Positions 45,707-58,000 of a stretch of 64,000 nt of DNA are shown piece after piece; the first letter of the stretch is position 1; each line of letters opens with the position of its first letter. A program made the position numbers and the translations under genes. The stretch comes from Gamsiella multidivaricata. Its lineage: Eukaryota; Mortierellomycota; Mortierellomycetes; Mortierellales; Mortierellaceae. The stretch is taken from assembly GCF_025024155.1 (NCBI RefSeq), contig NW_026251737.1, positions 186,001 through 250,000 of the forward strand, written 5' to 3'. A model generated the notes under the pieces. That model was not told the DNA's origin, did not search any database, and saw only the letters and a program-made list of their open reading frames with translations.

Positions 45707-47066
45707 ATGACAGCACCCTCCCACCAGGAAATCACCCTCAGAATTACCGATGATCGCTTGAACCACTGGGACTGCAAGAAGTTCGTCAATCGGCCTTTTA
45801 TCAGGAATACTTCCGGCAGCCCTTCCTGTGATAATGATCTTAAACATGCATGCTGTTCCTACAGCCTCTACCACACCGATAATCAGTTGTGGGTTTTCGA
45901 CGTAAAGCTAATTAATAGCCAGATCTGGAGCGAGTTCGAATGGGTTCACATTGTTCCGCACAAGCCTCAGCAAGAATGCACGGAATATAGGTGTGTAGGT
46001 GTCGACCAAATTAATGATAACATGTTGATATACCTCGATGCGAAGGGTGAGTTAAACTAAAGACGAGCCATTCGTCCTACCGCTGTTGCTTTTTCGTGTT
46101 GTAGAGTACAGCCTAAAGACCTCTAACCATGTGTTTTTCGTCACTTCAGTCATTATCGATGAGGACACAGCGCTCAACGAAAGCAATCCTACGCGGTACG
46201 CATTCGACCTTGTCTTCTCAACTTCGTCAGAACTGAGCCCAGACCGCAGCAACATCACCGAGGAGACTCCCAGGATCACCGAGAAATCACTCAAGGATAC
46301 CGAAAGTGGAAAGCCTTCCAAGAATGCATGTGCAGAACAGTCGTTCAGAGACCTCTGTCCGGAAAAGTATGAGGACATGCTCACGTTCCTCCGTGATCCC
46401 GAGTCCGTCAACACTGCATTCGTCTTCACAATCCACAGCTGCAGCATCAGGATCGCTCTGTGGGCTCACTGTGCCATACTGAAGAAGTACCCGGCTTTCC
46501 AGGAGCTCCTTACGAGCCACCGCAGTGCCAACACCGTTGCTTTAAGCTACGGCCCCATCGTGGTGCCTGTCGAGGGTATCTCGCTGACGACATTCTGCGT
46601 CCTGTTGAAGTACATCTACACAGAGGACATCGACCTCGCAGTCGATGACAGTCAGTTCCTGATGTCCGACATGGGTCCGTCAGACACTCCTTCCGATGCT
46701 ACTGTCCTGAACAATGCTCTGCGGGAACGCAATGCATCCCAGTTCTATGCATCCTGGGAGGCCAAGGACAAGGTGACGTGGGTGGATCTCTTCCTTGCTG
46801 CCGACCGATTCGGGGTGCAGAAGTTGCGGCAACATTCTCTCAAGAGCTTGCTTGTGTCTGTGGACAAGCACAATGCCATGGAGATGCTATTCGGAGTCGG
46901 GCCACACTTCAAGACGGAGGTCCGCGACCCGGTGATGAAGTATATCTCTGAACACCTGGACGACGTGTTTTCGGTGCAGACAGAGGATCCGTTCAAGCGG
47001 TACGCAGACCATGAGAACTGCCATGAAGTGATGCTGGAGCTGCTGAGACTGGAGCGCAGTCGCTGA
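45707..47066 (+). CDS. MATH-like/BTB (POZ) protein, first tandem copy
   Basis: Two exons, 45707-46046 and 46150-47066, 418 residues. The N-terminal ~150 residues (EITLRITDDRLNHWDCKKFV) are a possible degenerate MATH-like beta domain. A BTB fold follows at about residues 220-380: VNTAFVFTIHSCSIRIALWAHCAILKKYPAF, then LLKYIYTEDIDL, then LFLAADRFGVQKLRQHSLKSL. BTB proteins of this build often serve as Cullin-3 substrate adaptors, which is inference here. The intron has a CTAAC branch site 22 nt before its acceptor. An alternative acceptor at 46104 would add 15 residues in frame. The neighbour at 47384 is a paralogue. Confidence 0.8.
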
Positions 47067-47383
47067 AGGTTAAGGTCAGATAGCAAGGAGGCTGGGCAAT
47101 GCCATGTATAGAGCATGAAGTAAACTAGCGAAGCACTGCGCGCGCATTAACCCGGTAGAAATAGGCTTCATATAAACTGAGGTTCGTGCACGCTGGGGAC
47201 CCTTTGTCTGGATACGAGTGTGTCACTTTGCATGATGCATACAGCCATGTTGCAGCCATCGTGGACTATAACTTCCTGCAGCCTACAATACATAAACGGT
47301 TTTCTCCCTTTTCTTTCTAGTCACACTTTCATTTACAATTCTAATCTCTCGCTACTCATATCATTATTATCCACACCACGGCC
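47067..47383. other. Spacer between the two BTB paralogues
   Basis: 317 nt holding the first copy's 3' end and the second copy's promoter. No gene or obvious repeat boundary is seen. Confidence 0.7.
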
Positions 47384-48748
47384 ATGGCAGCACCCTCCCA
47401 ACAGGAAATCACCCTCAGAATTACCGATGATCGCTTGAACCACTGGGACTGCAAGAAGTTCGTCAATCGGCCTTTGGCCAGGAATGCTTCCGCCAGCGCT
47501 TTCTGTGATAATGATTCTAAACACGCGTGCTGGACCTACATCCTCTGTCGCACCGATAATCAGTTGCGGGTTCTCGACGTAAAGCTAATGAATAACCAGA
47601 TCCGCAGCGAGTTCAAATGGGCTCACATCGTTCCGCACAAGCCTCAACAAAAAGGGAAGGAATATAAATGTGCATATGTCCGCCAAGTTAATGATAGCAT
47701 GTTGCTATGCCTTGATGCGGCTGGTGAGTTAAACAATAAAAGCAATTCGTCCTACCGCTGTTGCTTTTTCGTGTTGTAGAGTACAGCCTAAAGACCTCTA
47801 ACCATGTGTTTTTCCGTCGCTTCAGTCATTATCAATGAGAGTGCCTTCCTCGACAAAAGCAATCCTACGCGGTACGCATTCGACCTTGTATTCTCGACTT
47901 CGCAAGTACTAAGCCCAGAGTGCCGCAACGTCATCAAAGAGCCTCCCAAGGCCATTAAAGAGTCCCCCAAGGCCAGCGAAGAATCTCCTAGGGTCAATGA
48001 AAGCGAGAAGTCGCTCAAAGAGTTATCTCCTGAAAAATATCAGGACTTGCTGGCACTTCTCTGCGATTTCAGAACAGTGGATGTGGCATTCGTCTTTACG
48101 ATCTACGAGTGTAATGCCAGAGTTGCGCTCTGGGCCCATCGTGTTATGTTGGACCGCCACCCACGCTTCCGTGAGCTATTTAAGAGTCACCAGGACTCCG
48201 TATCAGCGGACGGACCGTTGATGGTACTTGTAGAAGGGATCGCCTTGACAACATTTTGTGCTCTGCTGAAGTATCTCTATACCGACGACTTGGGTCTCAC
48301 GATTGACCCGGAGCAGTTCCTGGTGTGCAGCATGGGTGATCTGGAGGAAGTGCACTCGAGTGGAGATAAACACGTTGCATCTGCCGTGTTGACCAAGACA
48401 TTGAGAGAACTCAATGCATCCCAGTTCCACGCGTCGTGGGAGGTGAAGGACAAGGTGACGTGGGCAGATCTCTTTCTTGCCGCTGACCGATTTGAGATTC
48501 CGAAACTGCGACAGCAATGCCTCAAGAACCTGCTTGGGTCGGTGGAGAAGAGCAATGCAATGGAGATCCTATTTGGCGTTGGACAGCATTTCAAGGCGGA
48601 GATTCGCGATCCAGTGATGAAGTATATCTCTGAACACCTGGACGATGTTTTTTCGATTCAGACTGAGGATCCATTCAAGCGCTTTTCAGGCTATGCGGGC
48701 TACCACGAGATGATGCTGGAACTCTTACGAGTGTCGCGCTCGAAATAA
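47384..48748 (+). CDS. MATH-like/BTB (POZ) protein, second tandem copy
   Basis: Two exons, 47384-47723 and 47826-48748, 420 residues. Exon 1 has exactly the same length (340 nt) as in the upstream copy and carries a 74-nt stretch (47402-47475) identical to it. The linker before the BTB has short repeats of KESPKA type not found in the first copy. The BTB part reads VDVAFVFTIYECNARVALWA, then LLKYLYTDDLGL and LFLAADRFEIPKLRQQC; by eye it is roughly 60% identical to copy one. Relative to the first copy there is one extra C near 47815. If the region were coding it would break the frame, but it lies inside the intron when the acceptor at 47824-47825 is used, so the gene is intact. Confidence 0.8.
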
Positions 48749-49109
48749 TGAATAATACCAATGGTGTTAGATACCTCGGACCTTTACCCTGTCTAAAAGC
48801 GCACGTCAAATGCACTGCGGGAATTAAATGCTTAAATATAATATAGCAAGCGAGAATTTTTATTATCATTACTATTCTTTTGACAGAAAAGGTGTTTTCA
48901 TCGAAAGAGAATTAAAGACGCTCATACACAAACGTACACGGTTGTTCTTCTGTGCGACCTAAAAAATAGCGGCTCATCACGTCCTGTTCTTGAGGCTTTA
49001 TAACGTTATCGTTGTATCTCACCCTGTGGTCATAAAGGAAAACAAGACGTAAAAGGTCTCAGCTTTTTTTTCATCTTGATCCTCAGCGGAGATACTTTAC
49101 TGGCGCTTA
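48749..49109. other. Intergenic region between convergent genes
   Basis: Holds the 3' regions of the second BTB gene and the minus-strand USP gene. It is AT-rich. No gene is seen. Confidence 0.7.
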
Positions 49110-50757
49110 CTAATCATAGCGCTTTGTCTCTACACGCCTTTGTCCATTGCTTGACTCGATAATCGTATCAAGATCTAGCACCTTTTTCAAGTACGACACG
49201 TAATGGCCATCCCAACCGTTCATGTAACTAATGAACGAGCGCAGTTCTGGCGATGAATGATACGAGTACACCCGATGAGTAAACTTACAGTTACATATCA
49301 CGAGTGAAGTCTCCTAAAAGAAGTGTTCGCGTGCCTTACCATATGTCGTAGGCTGGCCTCTGAAAGAGCCGTCTTGGATCTTGTACTTTTCCAGGCACAG
49401 AGATTCGTCTACGAGAATAGGACTTGATGGGACGCTTCCTAATGGAGAGTCTGTCGGTGTAGGTAACTTGTTCAGGTGCACGATTAGCACTTGAGGACAA
49501 TGGACTATCTTCCGGGCGACTGAGCAGCTCTCTTTGCGGCACATCCTACACACTTCAGTTTCTTTACGCTCCATATAATACTCGACCCTTGCCTTCAGCG
49601 AATGCGTGATGCCATGAGGACTGCTTAAGTCAATGGTATAGCCGACTGGAAGTACGAAATAGCTAGTAAGGCTGTCGACCTCGGTGTTGACCTGCTTGAA
49701 GGTGCAGTCTGAACATGTCCGAGTGACCTGGATTTGCATGCAGAGTAGGTCATGGATCGCATCGACCACCCTGTGTGACACTTCGGAAGCGCCAGCCATA
49801 AGCGCCTCCACAAAATGCATAATGGGCTCGCTTGTATCCCAGGACATCTGTGATGTATAACTACCACGGTGATATTTACTATGTGTATAGACATTTCGTG
49901 GATGGGTGATCAGTCAGAGGTGCCCACATATCTCCCAAAAGGATCGGACAAATGGTAGTTCACCTACCGCATTTCGGCTACCAGTTTTGTAGGGTTGATT
50001 GGACTCAGTATGTATCCAGGACGAGGGTCGCGCTCCTCGGATGCTGCAAGTCTGTGTATGACGCGTCGTAGCTCTTGCAGAGTGGGTAATTGGCTGGGTA
50101 GGCGAGAACATATGTCGTCCAACAGCATCGTAAATCCATTGCAGTACCTGAGCACTTGTACGGCGCTGTTCAGGTAGCAGGTCGATCCTATGTTTCTCAA
50201 CGCTCCCGACAACTTGATCACTGCTGAAGTCGTCCAGGTGCGGGATCCAGGCCCCTCGCTCTCATTGCGGCCTGGAAGAGGAGACTGGGACGGCGATGCA
50301 GAACTTGTTTCTGCTAGCGTGTTTCCGGAAGGCGCCTTGAATCGTGATGAGTTGGCTCGATTCGCATCACCTGGGCATTCTGACAAGCAGGGTTCTGCAC
50401 TGCTTTTGTCTGCTGTTGGGTGTTGATCTCTTCTGGCTGATGTTGTCTAAGCCGGCCATTGGACCAGTTCGGTTTTGGCCAAAAATACCATGGAGCCACA
50501 CAAGATGGGGTCCATGGTCGGGCCTTCGCTATCTGATACGCCTGTCATCGTTCGCAGCGCTGTCTCGGGGTAAGGCCAATCGCCCAAGCGATGTATCTCA
50601 GGAACTGAGTGGTGGGTTTGGAACCGTGCTTTTTCCTGACTACCCGTCTTTTCCCGTTTGACCGATAGGAAGCCTGGTAACGGCGCATCGCTTCAACGAC
50701 AGTAGGGTATCGCACATATTTTCGCATGTAATAGTTTGTGCCAGTATTCGGTGCCAT
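49110..50757 (-). CDS. Ubiquitin-specific protease (USP/UCH family, C19)
   Basis: Supported minus-strand exons: about 49968-50446, 49340-49878 and 49110-49246. A tentative first exon is 50644-50757 (MAPNTGTNYYMRKYVRYP), giving about 422 residues. The Cys box LRNIGSTCYLNSAVQVLRY holds the nucleophile. The segment KYHRGSYTSQMSWDTSEP begins the next conserved block. Two CXXC pairs (RTCSDCTFK and VCRMCRKESC) form the zinc-bearing fingers. The His box YELRSFISYMNGWDGHYVSY has the catalytic His and appears only after correct splicing over 93 nt. USPs cleave ubiquitin from proteins; the substrate is unknown. The protein is short for a USP, near the minimal catalytic domain. The 5' join is uncertain because another acceptor or exon could serve. 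Confidence 0.8.
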
Positions 50758-51194
50758 CTATTCGAAACGATTTCAATTCGTTCCTTAGCGATCGTTTTGA
50801 GAAATGAATATGGCTGGGATCCTTTCTCTTTATCTGGTTAATTTTTTTTGAGTTGATACTGGACAGTGGTTGATTGAAGGGGTATCAATGTAAATAGAGT
50901 CGCCTTTGGAAGAGGTGAATGAAAAAAAGAAGAGTAGGACGATAGATATTGACAATCTTCTTTTTAATGATCGATACAGCTCTCTTTTACATTGAATGCT
51001 CAAGCAAAGAAAGATACGATGAAGGTTTAGCGTGAAAATGCGGTGGTAGGCAAAGACCACGGTCGCGTCTAATATTTATTCATTCTATCTATTGGAACTG
51101 AGGATCTGTTGGTAAATCTCCTGTGGCCACTCCACATAAATAACTGCGGGCAATGCGCGTGGTCATGGTGGGGTGTATTGCCGCGCAGTGGAAT
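50758..51194. other. Intergenic region, no supported gene
   Basis: Holds the USP promoter and the 3' region of the TATDN1 gene, both on the minus strand. No gene is seen. Confidence 0.65.
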
Positions 51195-52654
51195 CTAGTC
51201 GGCGTTTTCAGCCTCCTCAGGGAAGAAAACCCGGAGGGTATTCTTGTAGCAAATTGCCGCCAACTCATCGGGATCCATATTGCGTAAATGCGCGAGGATA
51301 GTTAACACTTGGCTATGAAGAAAAATGATATTCGCAAGATTCGGTTAGGCCACAGCGATGCTACACGCGACTTTTCTGTGTAAGATATGGTGATACATAC
51401 CCCATAGCGCAAGGCTCATTTCTGCTCTTGACCGTCAACCCAAGCTCGAAGCGTTCTTTGTTCTTGGCAGGAGGTTTGTATAGTGCCTGCTGTTCCTCAG
51501 TCATCGCCTCGAGATATTTGAAAGACGCATGTGTAGTTCGGATTTCACAGTAAGGTCCATCGGTCTCTAGCATGAGGCGATCCAGAGGCACACTCGCTGC
51601 GACTTTGAGGTTCTCTTCAGTCTTCATTGAGCTACATGTTGCAATACATGAGAGTAAAAAGTCAGGAGGCATAATCTGGGCAATTGCTTAAAGGATACAC
51701 TTTTTTCTTCTCAGACGCTACAAAATCGGACGTACCATCCATTGATGCTGATATACAGGCCCAGGTCAATGTAAAACTTTAGTTCCTCCATTGTACCTGT
51801 GAAAGAATGGACGACACCATCCTTGAACCTCTTTCGGTTCTCGCTAATCATACGGGCAAAGTCACCAGCCGTATTTCTATCATGCAGGAACATCGGTAAA
51901 CCGGTCATCTCCGCCAACTCGAACTGGTGTTCAAAGTACTTGATCTGGGTCTCCTTAGGACAGAGAAAGAGCCGGTCGTAATCTATTGGTCATCTCAATG
52001 TTTAGCAGGCATGCTGAAAAACATCTCACTGAAGAATTTCAGCATCTGTGAGGTCACATACCAAGCCCACATTCTCCTACGGCGACGATTTTCGATTTCG
52101 TAGCAGGGTCTTGAAACATGGCCCTCAAAACATTGAAGTAGGCGTCAGGGCCGTCCTTATACCGTTCGAACTCGGAGCATCTTGTGGGATGACAGCCGAC
52201 AGTGAAGAATAGTTCATCTACGGGAATGACCATGATATTACGACCACATTTCGTGTACCACAATTTTCGCGTTTGAACAAGTTTCAGCAATAGCTCCTAC
52301 CGTCGTCCTTGGCGATCTCAAGTGCGCGATGACAATCCTTGATATTGCCGGCCGTGATGATCATCTTATCAACACCGGCACGTCGTGCTCGCTGCATTAC
52401 ATGCGAAAAGTCATCTGTATAAGGACTGTTAATACATGTGGGGTGTGTATGAGCACAGGACAGCATAAGTGGCTATCTTTTTACCCGCATGAACGCGTTT
52501 TCCATGGTAGACACCATGGAACATTGAACTGGTCAAATTGATGCCGATATCTAAGAATTGCATTCATATACTTGGTCAGCGCCTACACATTTTTCATAGA
52601 GCACGCTTTGGATCCTGTCATTAATTGTTTGTTACCGATAAATTTTGGAGGCAT
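51195..52654 (-). CDS. TATDN1: TatD-family metal-dependent DNase (TATDN1 type)
   Basis: Seven small minus-strand exons: 52636-52654, 52485-52550, 52301-52414, 52062-52217, 51736-51982, 51401-51631 and 51195-51312, giving 316 residues with every phase matching. Conserved TatD blocks run in order: FIDIGINLTSSMFHG at the start, TVGCHPTRCSEF, VAVGECGLDYDR (catalytic Glu), PMFLHDRNTAGDF, VVHSFTGTMEEL, YISINGCSMKTEENL and LMLETDGPYCEIR (metal Asp). The usual metal-binding HxH near the N-terminus is replaced: here the segment is NLTSSMF, which is normal for the TATDN1 subgroup. These enzymes are TIM-barrel 3'-5' exonucleases or endonucleases linked to DNA repair and DNA breakdown in cell death. The first exon is only 19 nt. 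Confidence 0.92.
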
Positions 52655-52997
52655 ATCTGCAGGCCTCTGGTTGTAAGCGACAAGGTATGAAGATATGGTG
52701 TTATTGTGGAATAGTGAAGTGGGAAAGGCGCCTGCTTTGCGTCGTATTATACTCGTGATGGCGCAAAATCGTTGGAGCAGGACTCAATCTCGCCGCAGTT
52801 TTGTGGCGGTGTCAATAACGTGCATTTCGAAGGGTCCAAAATTCTGCCGCATGGACCCACTGTACGAAAGGGGGGGTGAGAGAATCATGACGCCCAAAAG
52901 TGCCCTCAGCCCAAGGCCAAAGTGCTTGTCCTCTTGGGGAGTGACCCAATTTGAATCTTTCTCCATTACTCCATTCACTTTTCTGAACTCATTCGTC
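52655..52997. promoter_or_regulatory. Divergent promoter region between TATDN1 and the thioredoxin-UBX gene
   Basis: 343 nt between two divergent ATGs. Both 5' untranslated regions and promoters lie here. No clear TATA box was picked out. Confidence 0.55.
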
Positions 52998-53871
52998 ATG
53001 AAACACATCGGGTCGCAGTCAGAGTTCAACAGTCAGCTTACCGCAGCGGGGTCGAGACTGGTAAAGGGCTGTGGCAGCATAGCACAGCACAGCATAGTGT
53101 CATTGGATATCGTAGAGCTCATGGTACATCTCCATTCTCATGCTTACCGAATAGGTGGTCGTGGACTTCTTTGCGACATGGTGTGGTCCTTGCAAAACCC
53201 TTGCCCCTGTGCTCGAGGGTCTCGAGAAGAAACATACCTCTACGATTTTTGCAAAAGTCGATGTCGACCAGGCAAAGGATTGCGCAGAAACGTACGAAGT
53301 CACCGCCATGCCAACAATTGTTTTTTTCAAGAGCAAGTCAGAGGTTGGACGTGTAGTAGGCGTCAATATGAACCAGATCCAAGCACTGATCAAAGAACAT
53401 GAGGGTGGGGACGCCTTCAGTGGTGTCGGGCAGACATTGGGCGGCAGCAGTAGTAGTACTACCGGCAGTGGCAGCAACGCCTCGATGTCAACTAGCACCA
53501 AAACTGTGGAGGGACCAGGCGGTAGCTGTCAGATCCAAGTACGACTCATAGATGGATCAACCATTCGGGGATCCTTCGAGCCCACACACACGCTGCAGCA
53601 GGTGCGTGACTTTATACAGGCAAATTTGGATGCCAGGGGAGTGCAAGTACCAGGATTCCTGATGATGACTAGTTTTCCCAGAGTGTAAGTGCACCGCCAC
53701 CAACGCAGTGTCATATGGACGTCGTTCAACTGTAGAAACTGACGAAGATATTTGCTTTGGGTACGCTTTCCGTACCATTGGTATAGCGTTTTTGAGAATG
53801 ACACCTTAATGCACACGCTGCAAGAAGCCGAGCTCACCCCGCGTGCGCTGCTCATTGTCAAAGCAGCTTAA
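52998..53871 (+). CDS. Thioredoxin-UBX fusion protein
   Basis: Three exons: 52998-53060, 53155-53684 and 53787-53871, 225 residues. Residues ~1-105 are a full thioredoxin domain: VVVDFFATWCGPCKTLAPVL with the redox Cys31 and Cys34, and the cis-Pro loop AMPTIVFF. A Gly/Ser/Thr linker follows (~110-138). Residues ~142-225 form a UBX domain: CQIQVRLIDGSTIRGSFEPT, HTLQQVRDFIQ, FPRVVFENDTLMHTLQEAEL and LTPRALLIVK. UBX domains bind the Cdc48/p97 ATPase. The pairing suggests a redox-active Cdc48 cofactor; classic UBX cofactors carry a thioredoxin-like UAS domain without the Cys pair. The role is inference. AATAAA at 53911. Confidence 0.87.
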
Positions 53872-55099
53872 AAGTTGGCATGGACAAAACTGACAGCCGT
53901 AATTGAAGTGAATAAAGTCGATGTACCTTCTCTCGTAACAACACCAGGTCTTCACTCCAGCACACAGCTTTCGTTTTGTTATGTCTATTTTGTCATCTTG
54001 GCTGGTAAAATCGAGCCCCGGAGACGTGAAGGTAGAAATCGGCATATTATTTCATTATGTAGCTATCCAATCCTAGCACAGTCATAGTGAGAAGTATAAT
54101 GTACCTGTGCCATATTCTGTCGAAATCTGACCGACGACAGCAATTCTACGAACAAAGTATTGGGTAATGGGTACACGCCCCAAGAGTGGTCGCATTTTGG
54201 CAGCACCCTAGACCAGGCCCTGCGAATTCCATCGCTCTGGCAGCTTTCCCTCCTAGAACTGCACTCCCTTTTCGACACATCCTGTCCAACGAAACCACGT
54301 TTCAGAAGCCAACCCGACCTTTATTCTTTTGCGCTCTCTCTGGATCATCATACTAGGGGGTTGCGCTCTTTACCCCTCCTCTAATTGCCTAGGTATCTGC
54401 TTATCCATTCCATATTAACCACAAGCATATCCTCGCATGGCAACGATGGAGCTCAATCCGAGAAGAAGCAAGAGTTCGGGTATGATGATAGCTCCCTTGA
54501 TCAGAGATAATAGGATTTACCGCTGTTTTTCTCATTGTGTTGATCGATACGTGTCATTGCCTTCGTCATTGTCGACTCGCTTGGTGAAATGTCAGCTTAG
54601 CTGCCCTTGCCAAGTCTTCGTAACTTTGGCGCTCGTTTTGTAGACCCTACCTTGGGCTCCGATGTCAACGTGGCCACAGCGATCGCACCATCTACAACTA
54701 TCTTCAAGACGGCCAACTTGCCTAGAGCAAAGAGAGATCGACTTGGACTTGGACTGACATCAGCTTCTCCGCAGTACTTCCAAGACCGCCGAGTGCGATG
54801 AACCTAGCCTCAGACCGATTGGATAAGTGCTGTGCGCACAGTCTTGGCATATCGGGACAAGGTAACACAACCACGCCCCCCCCCAAACACTGGGCGAACT
54901 ACGACCGAGCGAGACTATCGACTTTTGGTTGGAGCGGGATGTGAATATCGTGGATAAATGACTAGCATTACAGGAGACCAGATGTGGGATTTTTTTTTTT
55001 TCTCTTTTCATTTCATTCGTTTGCCTGACACCCCCACACATTTTATCACCGCTCCCAATTTATCACATACATCCATTTCTACAATTGATCTGGTCTAAA
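53872..55099. other. 1.2 kb intergenic region, no supported gene
   Basis: Holds the thioredoxin-UBX 3' region and the ABC-transporter promoter. A C run lies near 54876-54884 and a T run near 54989. No gene is seen. Confidence 0.6.
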
Positions 55100-57956
55100 A
55101 TGTTACATATCTTATCCAGGCTGGACACTGTCAGTTCGGCAGCGGCAGAGCTCGGCCTGTCAGCAGTTCTGATATCCCTCACGATTGTCAATGCTCTGTC
55201 CAGGTACAACAGTAAAGATGATTTGAAAAATAGTACACACCTGCAGATGGCAAAACTTATGCTAAAGTACATCCCATCTCCTGCTCTAATCTTCAGGAAC
55301 ATGTTTAAGCTAGTGGTACTGAGTGAGGAGACAACACCTTCATTGGACGAGTCCGGTCTCTCCAAAACAAACAGTCAAGACAAAAACCTCTCCAAAGTGC
55401 GTGACAGTAGCAAGAAAGCAGGAATTCCGATCTTAAACCTAGCCCTCATGCGCCTGTATCAAGCCCTCGCCTCGACGCTCGTTTTGGACGTGGGCCTGAT
55501 CTGCTACCAGATCTACACCACCCACAACTACGCGGTCGGGCCATTGCTGCTGGCCAAGACCATCTCCTGGATCGCTCTCACCTCGAACTGGACTCGCCTG
55601 CGGTCCGGTGCTACCAACGGTGGTACGCGGGTACTTTGGTTCGACCACGCCTTTGTCTGGATAACACTTGCTGGATCCACATTCCTGGCCAGGCCAATCC
55701 TCGCCCATGCCTGGGGTGTAATCGCCAGCAGAGCTCTCCTCCAGACCAAGCCCAAGCTGGATCCATGGGCATTTTTGCCCTTGACCGAGGATATCTTTGA
55801 GCGAATCCAGCTCGGGATCTTTGCGATTCGCTATACAATGTTGTGGGCCGCTAGCCTGTTCTCAGCGCTGCATCTCAGCGGGGCTTTGGACATATCCGAC
55901 TTGAACGTTTCCGAGGCCCTCTTCAAGGACCCTTTGTCCTCGGACAACACAGCGACTAAGGCCAAGATTGCTCCCTCGAATCGGAAGACGCTTGCGTATT
56001 TGGAAGAGAGGGAGAAGGAAGAGGCCGATGCGTTCAAAAACTTCTGGGCAAAGGCCAAACTCGCCATCCGACTCTCTTATCCCTGGGGCGAGAAACGACT
56101 TCGGCTTAGGATCCTGATCAAGCTGATTCTCGTTATTTTCAATCGAGCCGTCAATGTGCTGGTACCGCTACAGACGGAGCGCATTCTCAGGAGCTTTACC
56201 CAGGATGCCGGAGGTTCGGTCACGATCTCGAAGTTCGATGCATGGTCCGTCGTCATGTACGTCCTCTACAAGTACCTACAAGAAAACTCGGGCATTTTCT
56301 TTACTCTCCAGCGCCACGTCTTGGCGCCCATGGAGGAGCACACGCGGATGTCGATCACACTACGGTTCTTTGAGCACCTCCATAACATGTCGATGCAGTT
56401 CCATCTGGACCATAGGCCTAGTGATCTGATGCACATGGCCGAATCTGCACCCCATATTATCCAGTCTGTCTCGGACATGGTCCTTTTCGGACTCCTGCCC
56501 AATATCGCGGACATTGTCATTGCAATCTTCTATTTCTGGACCACCTGGGGCTGGAAATATGGGTTCATTGTCATCTTCAACAGCATGCTCTACATCGCAC
56601 TCTCAGCCTACTCCACCCGAAAACGCATCAAGGCCCGTCGCGGCCAGGGCGCAGTGGGCGACGGCGGTTGGGGTAAAGCCATGGGCTCGTTCCAGAACTC
56701 TGGGACGGTCAAGCATTTTACCGCAGAGTCCTTTGAGGCAGGACAGTACCGTAAGAGTCTAGAGACATCCCAGATAACGCGCTTTCATTTAACCATGACG
56801 ACGGAGCTGCTCAACATGCTCGAGAGCTTTGCTTGGACCCTGAACTCGCTTGCCGGATGCATGCTCTGCGCGTATGAGATTTCGAAGGGCGAACGCGACG
56901 CAAGCAGTTTTATGGCTTATATCATCTACACGAGACAGATAGAGAGACCAGTAAGTCTTTTTTTTTTTTTTTTTTTTTTACGTCTTCTTTGGCGATTTAC
57001 CTGTTACCAATGGTGGTTACTTATCGAGGACTTCTTTTGCATTCATGCCACAGGTCGAGCAAATGGCCATGCTTGCGAAACAATTTCATAGAACCTTTGC
57101 CATGCTGGAGAGAGCTCTAAACTTTCTCGAGCAAGAGCAGACTGTCAAGGATATTCCCGGTGCCGAGCCTCTGGTTGTCACCGGCGGCGAGATCGTCTTT
57201 GACGACGTTAGTTTCCAGTACGACGCAAACAAGGCTGGGTTGAAAAACATCTCCTTCACGGTTCCCGGAGGCAAGACCGTAGCCCTCGTGGGCCCCACAG
57301 GATCCGGGAAATCAACGGTTCTTCGTCTCGTCCTGCGTCTGTGGGACCCTACCTCTGGCCGGATCCTGATCGACGGTCAGAACATTGCCGAGAGGACCCA
57401 GCTGAGTGTCCGGAATCAGATCGGTTTTGTCTCCCAGGAATCAGCCCTGTTTGACGACTCTATAGCCTACAACATCCATTACGGTCGGGTTGACGCTCCT
57501 ACGGAGGACATCCAGAAGGCCGGGGAAGCAGCCCAGATCCACGAATCGATCCTCAAGTTCCAGGACGGGTACGAAACCATGGTAGGCGAGAGCGGAGGCA
57601 AGCTGTCGGGCGGCGAGAAGCAGAGGATTTCGCTCGCGAGGACCATTCTGAAGAACGCGCCTATCCTGTTGCTGGACGAGGCCACCTCTGCGCTGGACAC
57701 CATTACCGAGAGCAAGCTCCAGGCTGCGCTGACAGCCATGACCAAGGATCGCACCACGATTGTTGTGGCCCATCGTCTCAGCACCGTCATGAACGCGGAT
57801 ATGATTCTGTGCCTGAAGGATGGTGTTATCGTCGAGCGTGGCACACATGCGGAACTGGTTCAGAAAGGTATGGAGAACGACGGCGAGGGCGAGTATTACA
57901 AGATGTGGAAGGTCCAGTCCGGCGGGACAGCTCTGTCTAGTTTGTCCACTCCGTAG
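55100..57956 (+). CDS. ABC half-transporter of the ABCB6/HMT1 type
   Basis: Two exons, 55100-56950 and 57054-57956, 917 residues. An N-terminal region with several hydrophobic helices (residues ~1-270) precedes the core, as in HMT1 and ABCB6. The six-helix ABC transmembrane domain follows (~330-620). The nucleotide-binding domain spans ~660-890: Walker A GPTGSGKST, Q-loop FVSQESALFDDS, signature LSGGEKQR, Walker B ILLLDEATSALD and the H-loop VAHRLSTV. One NBD means it must dimerise. Relatives export heavy-metal-thiol complexes into the vacuole or carry porphyrins and Fe-S-linked compounds; which one applies is unknown. The intron starts with a T22 tract six bases after the donor. AATAAA at 58001. 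Confidence 0.9.
56958..56979. repeat. T homopolymer, 22 nt, inside the ABC-transporter intron
   Basis: Uninterrupted T run beginning six nt after the GTAAGTC donor of the only intron. Confidence 0.85.
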
Positions 57957-58000
57957 TTGTTTGTGCAATGAAGGAAGTATAAAAAAAAAACTGGACAATG

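Noticed and set aside
47780..47840. Apparent frameshift (one extra C) that would make the second BTB gene a pseudogene
   Set aside because: The insertion lies within the intron when the acceptor after CGCTTCAG is used; a CTAA branch site 22 nt upstream supports that acceptor in both copies, and the frame is then intact.
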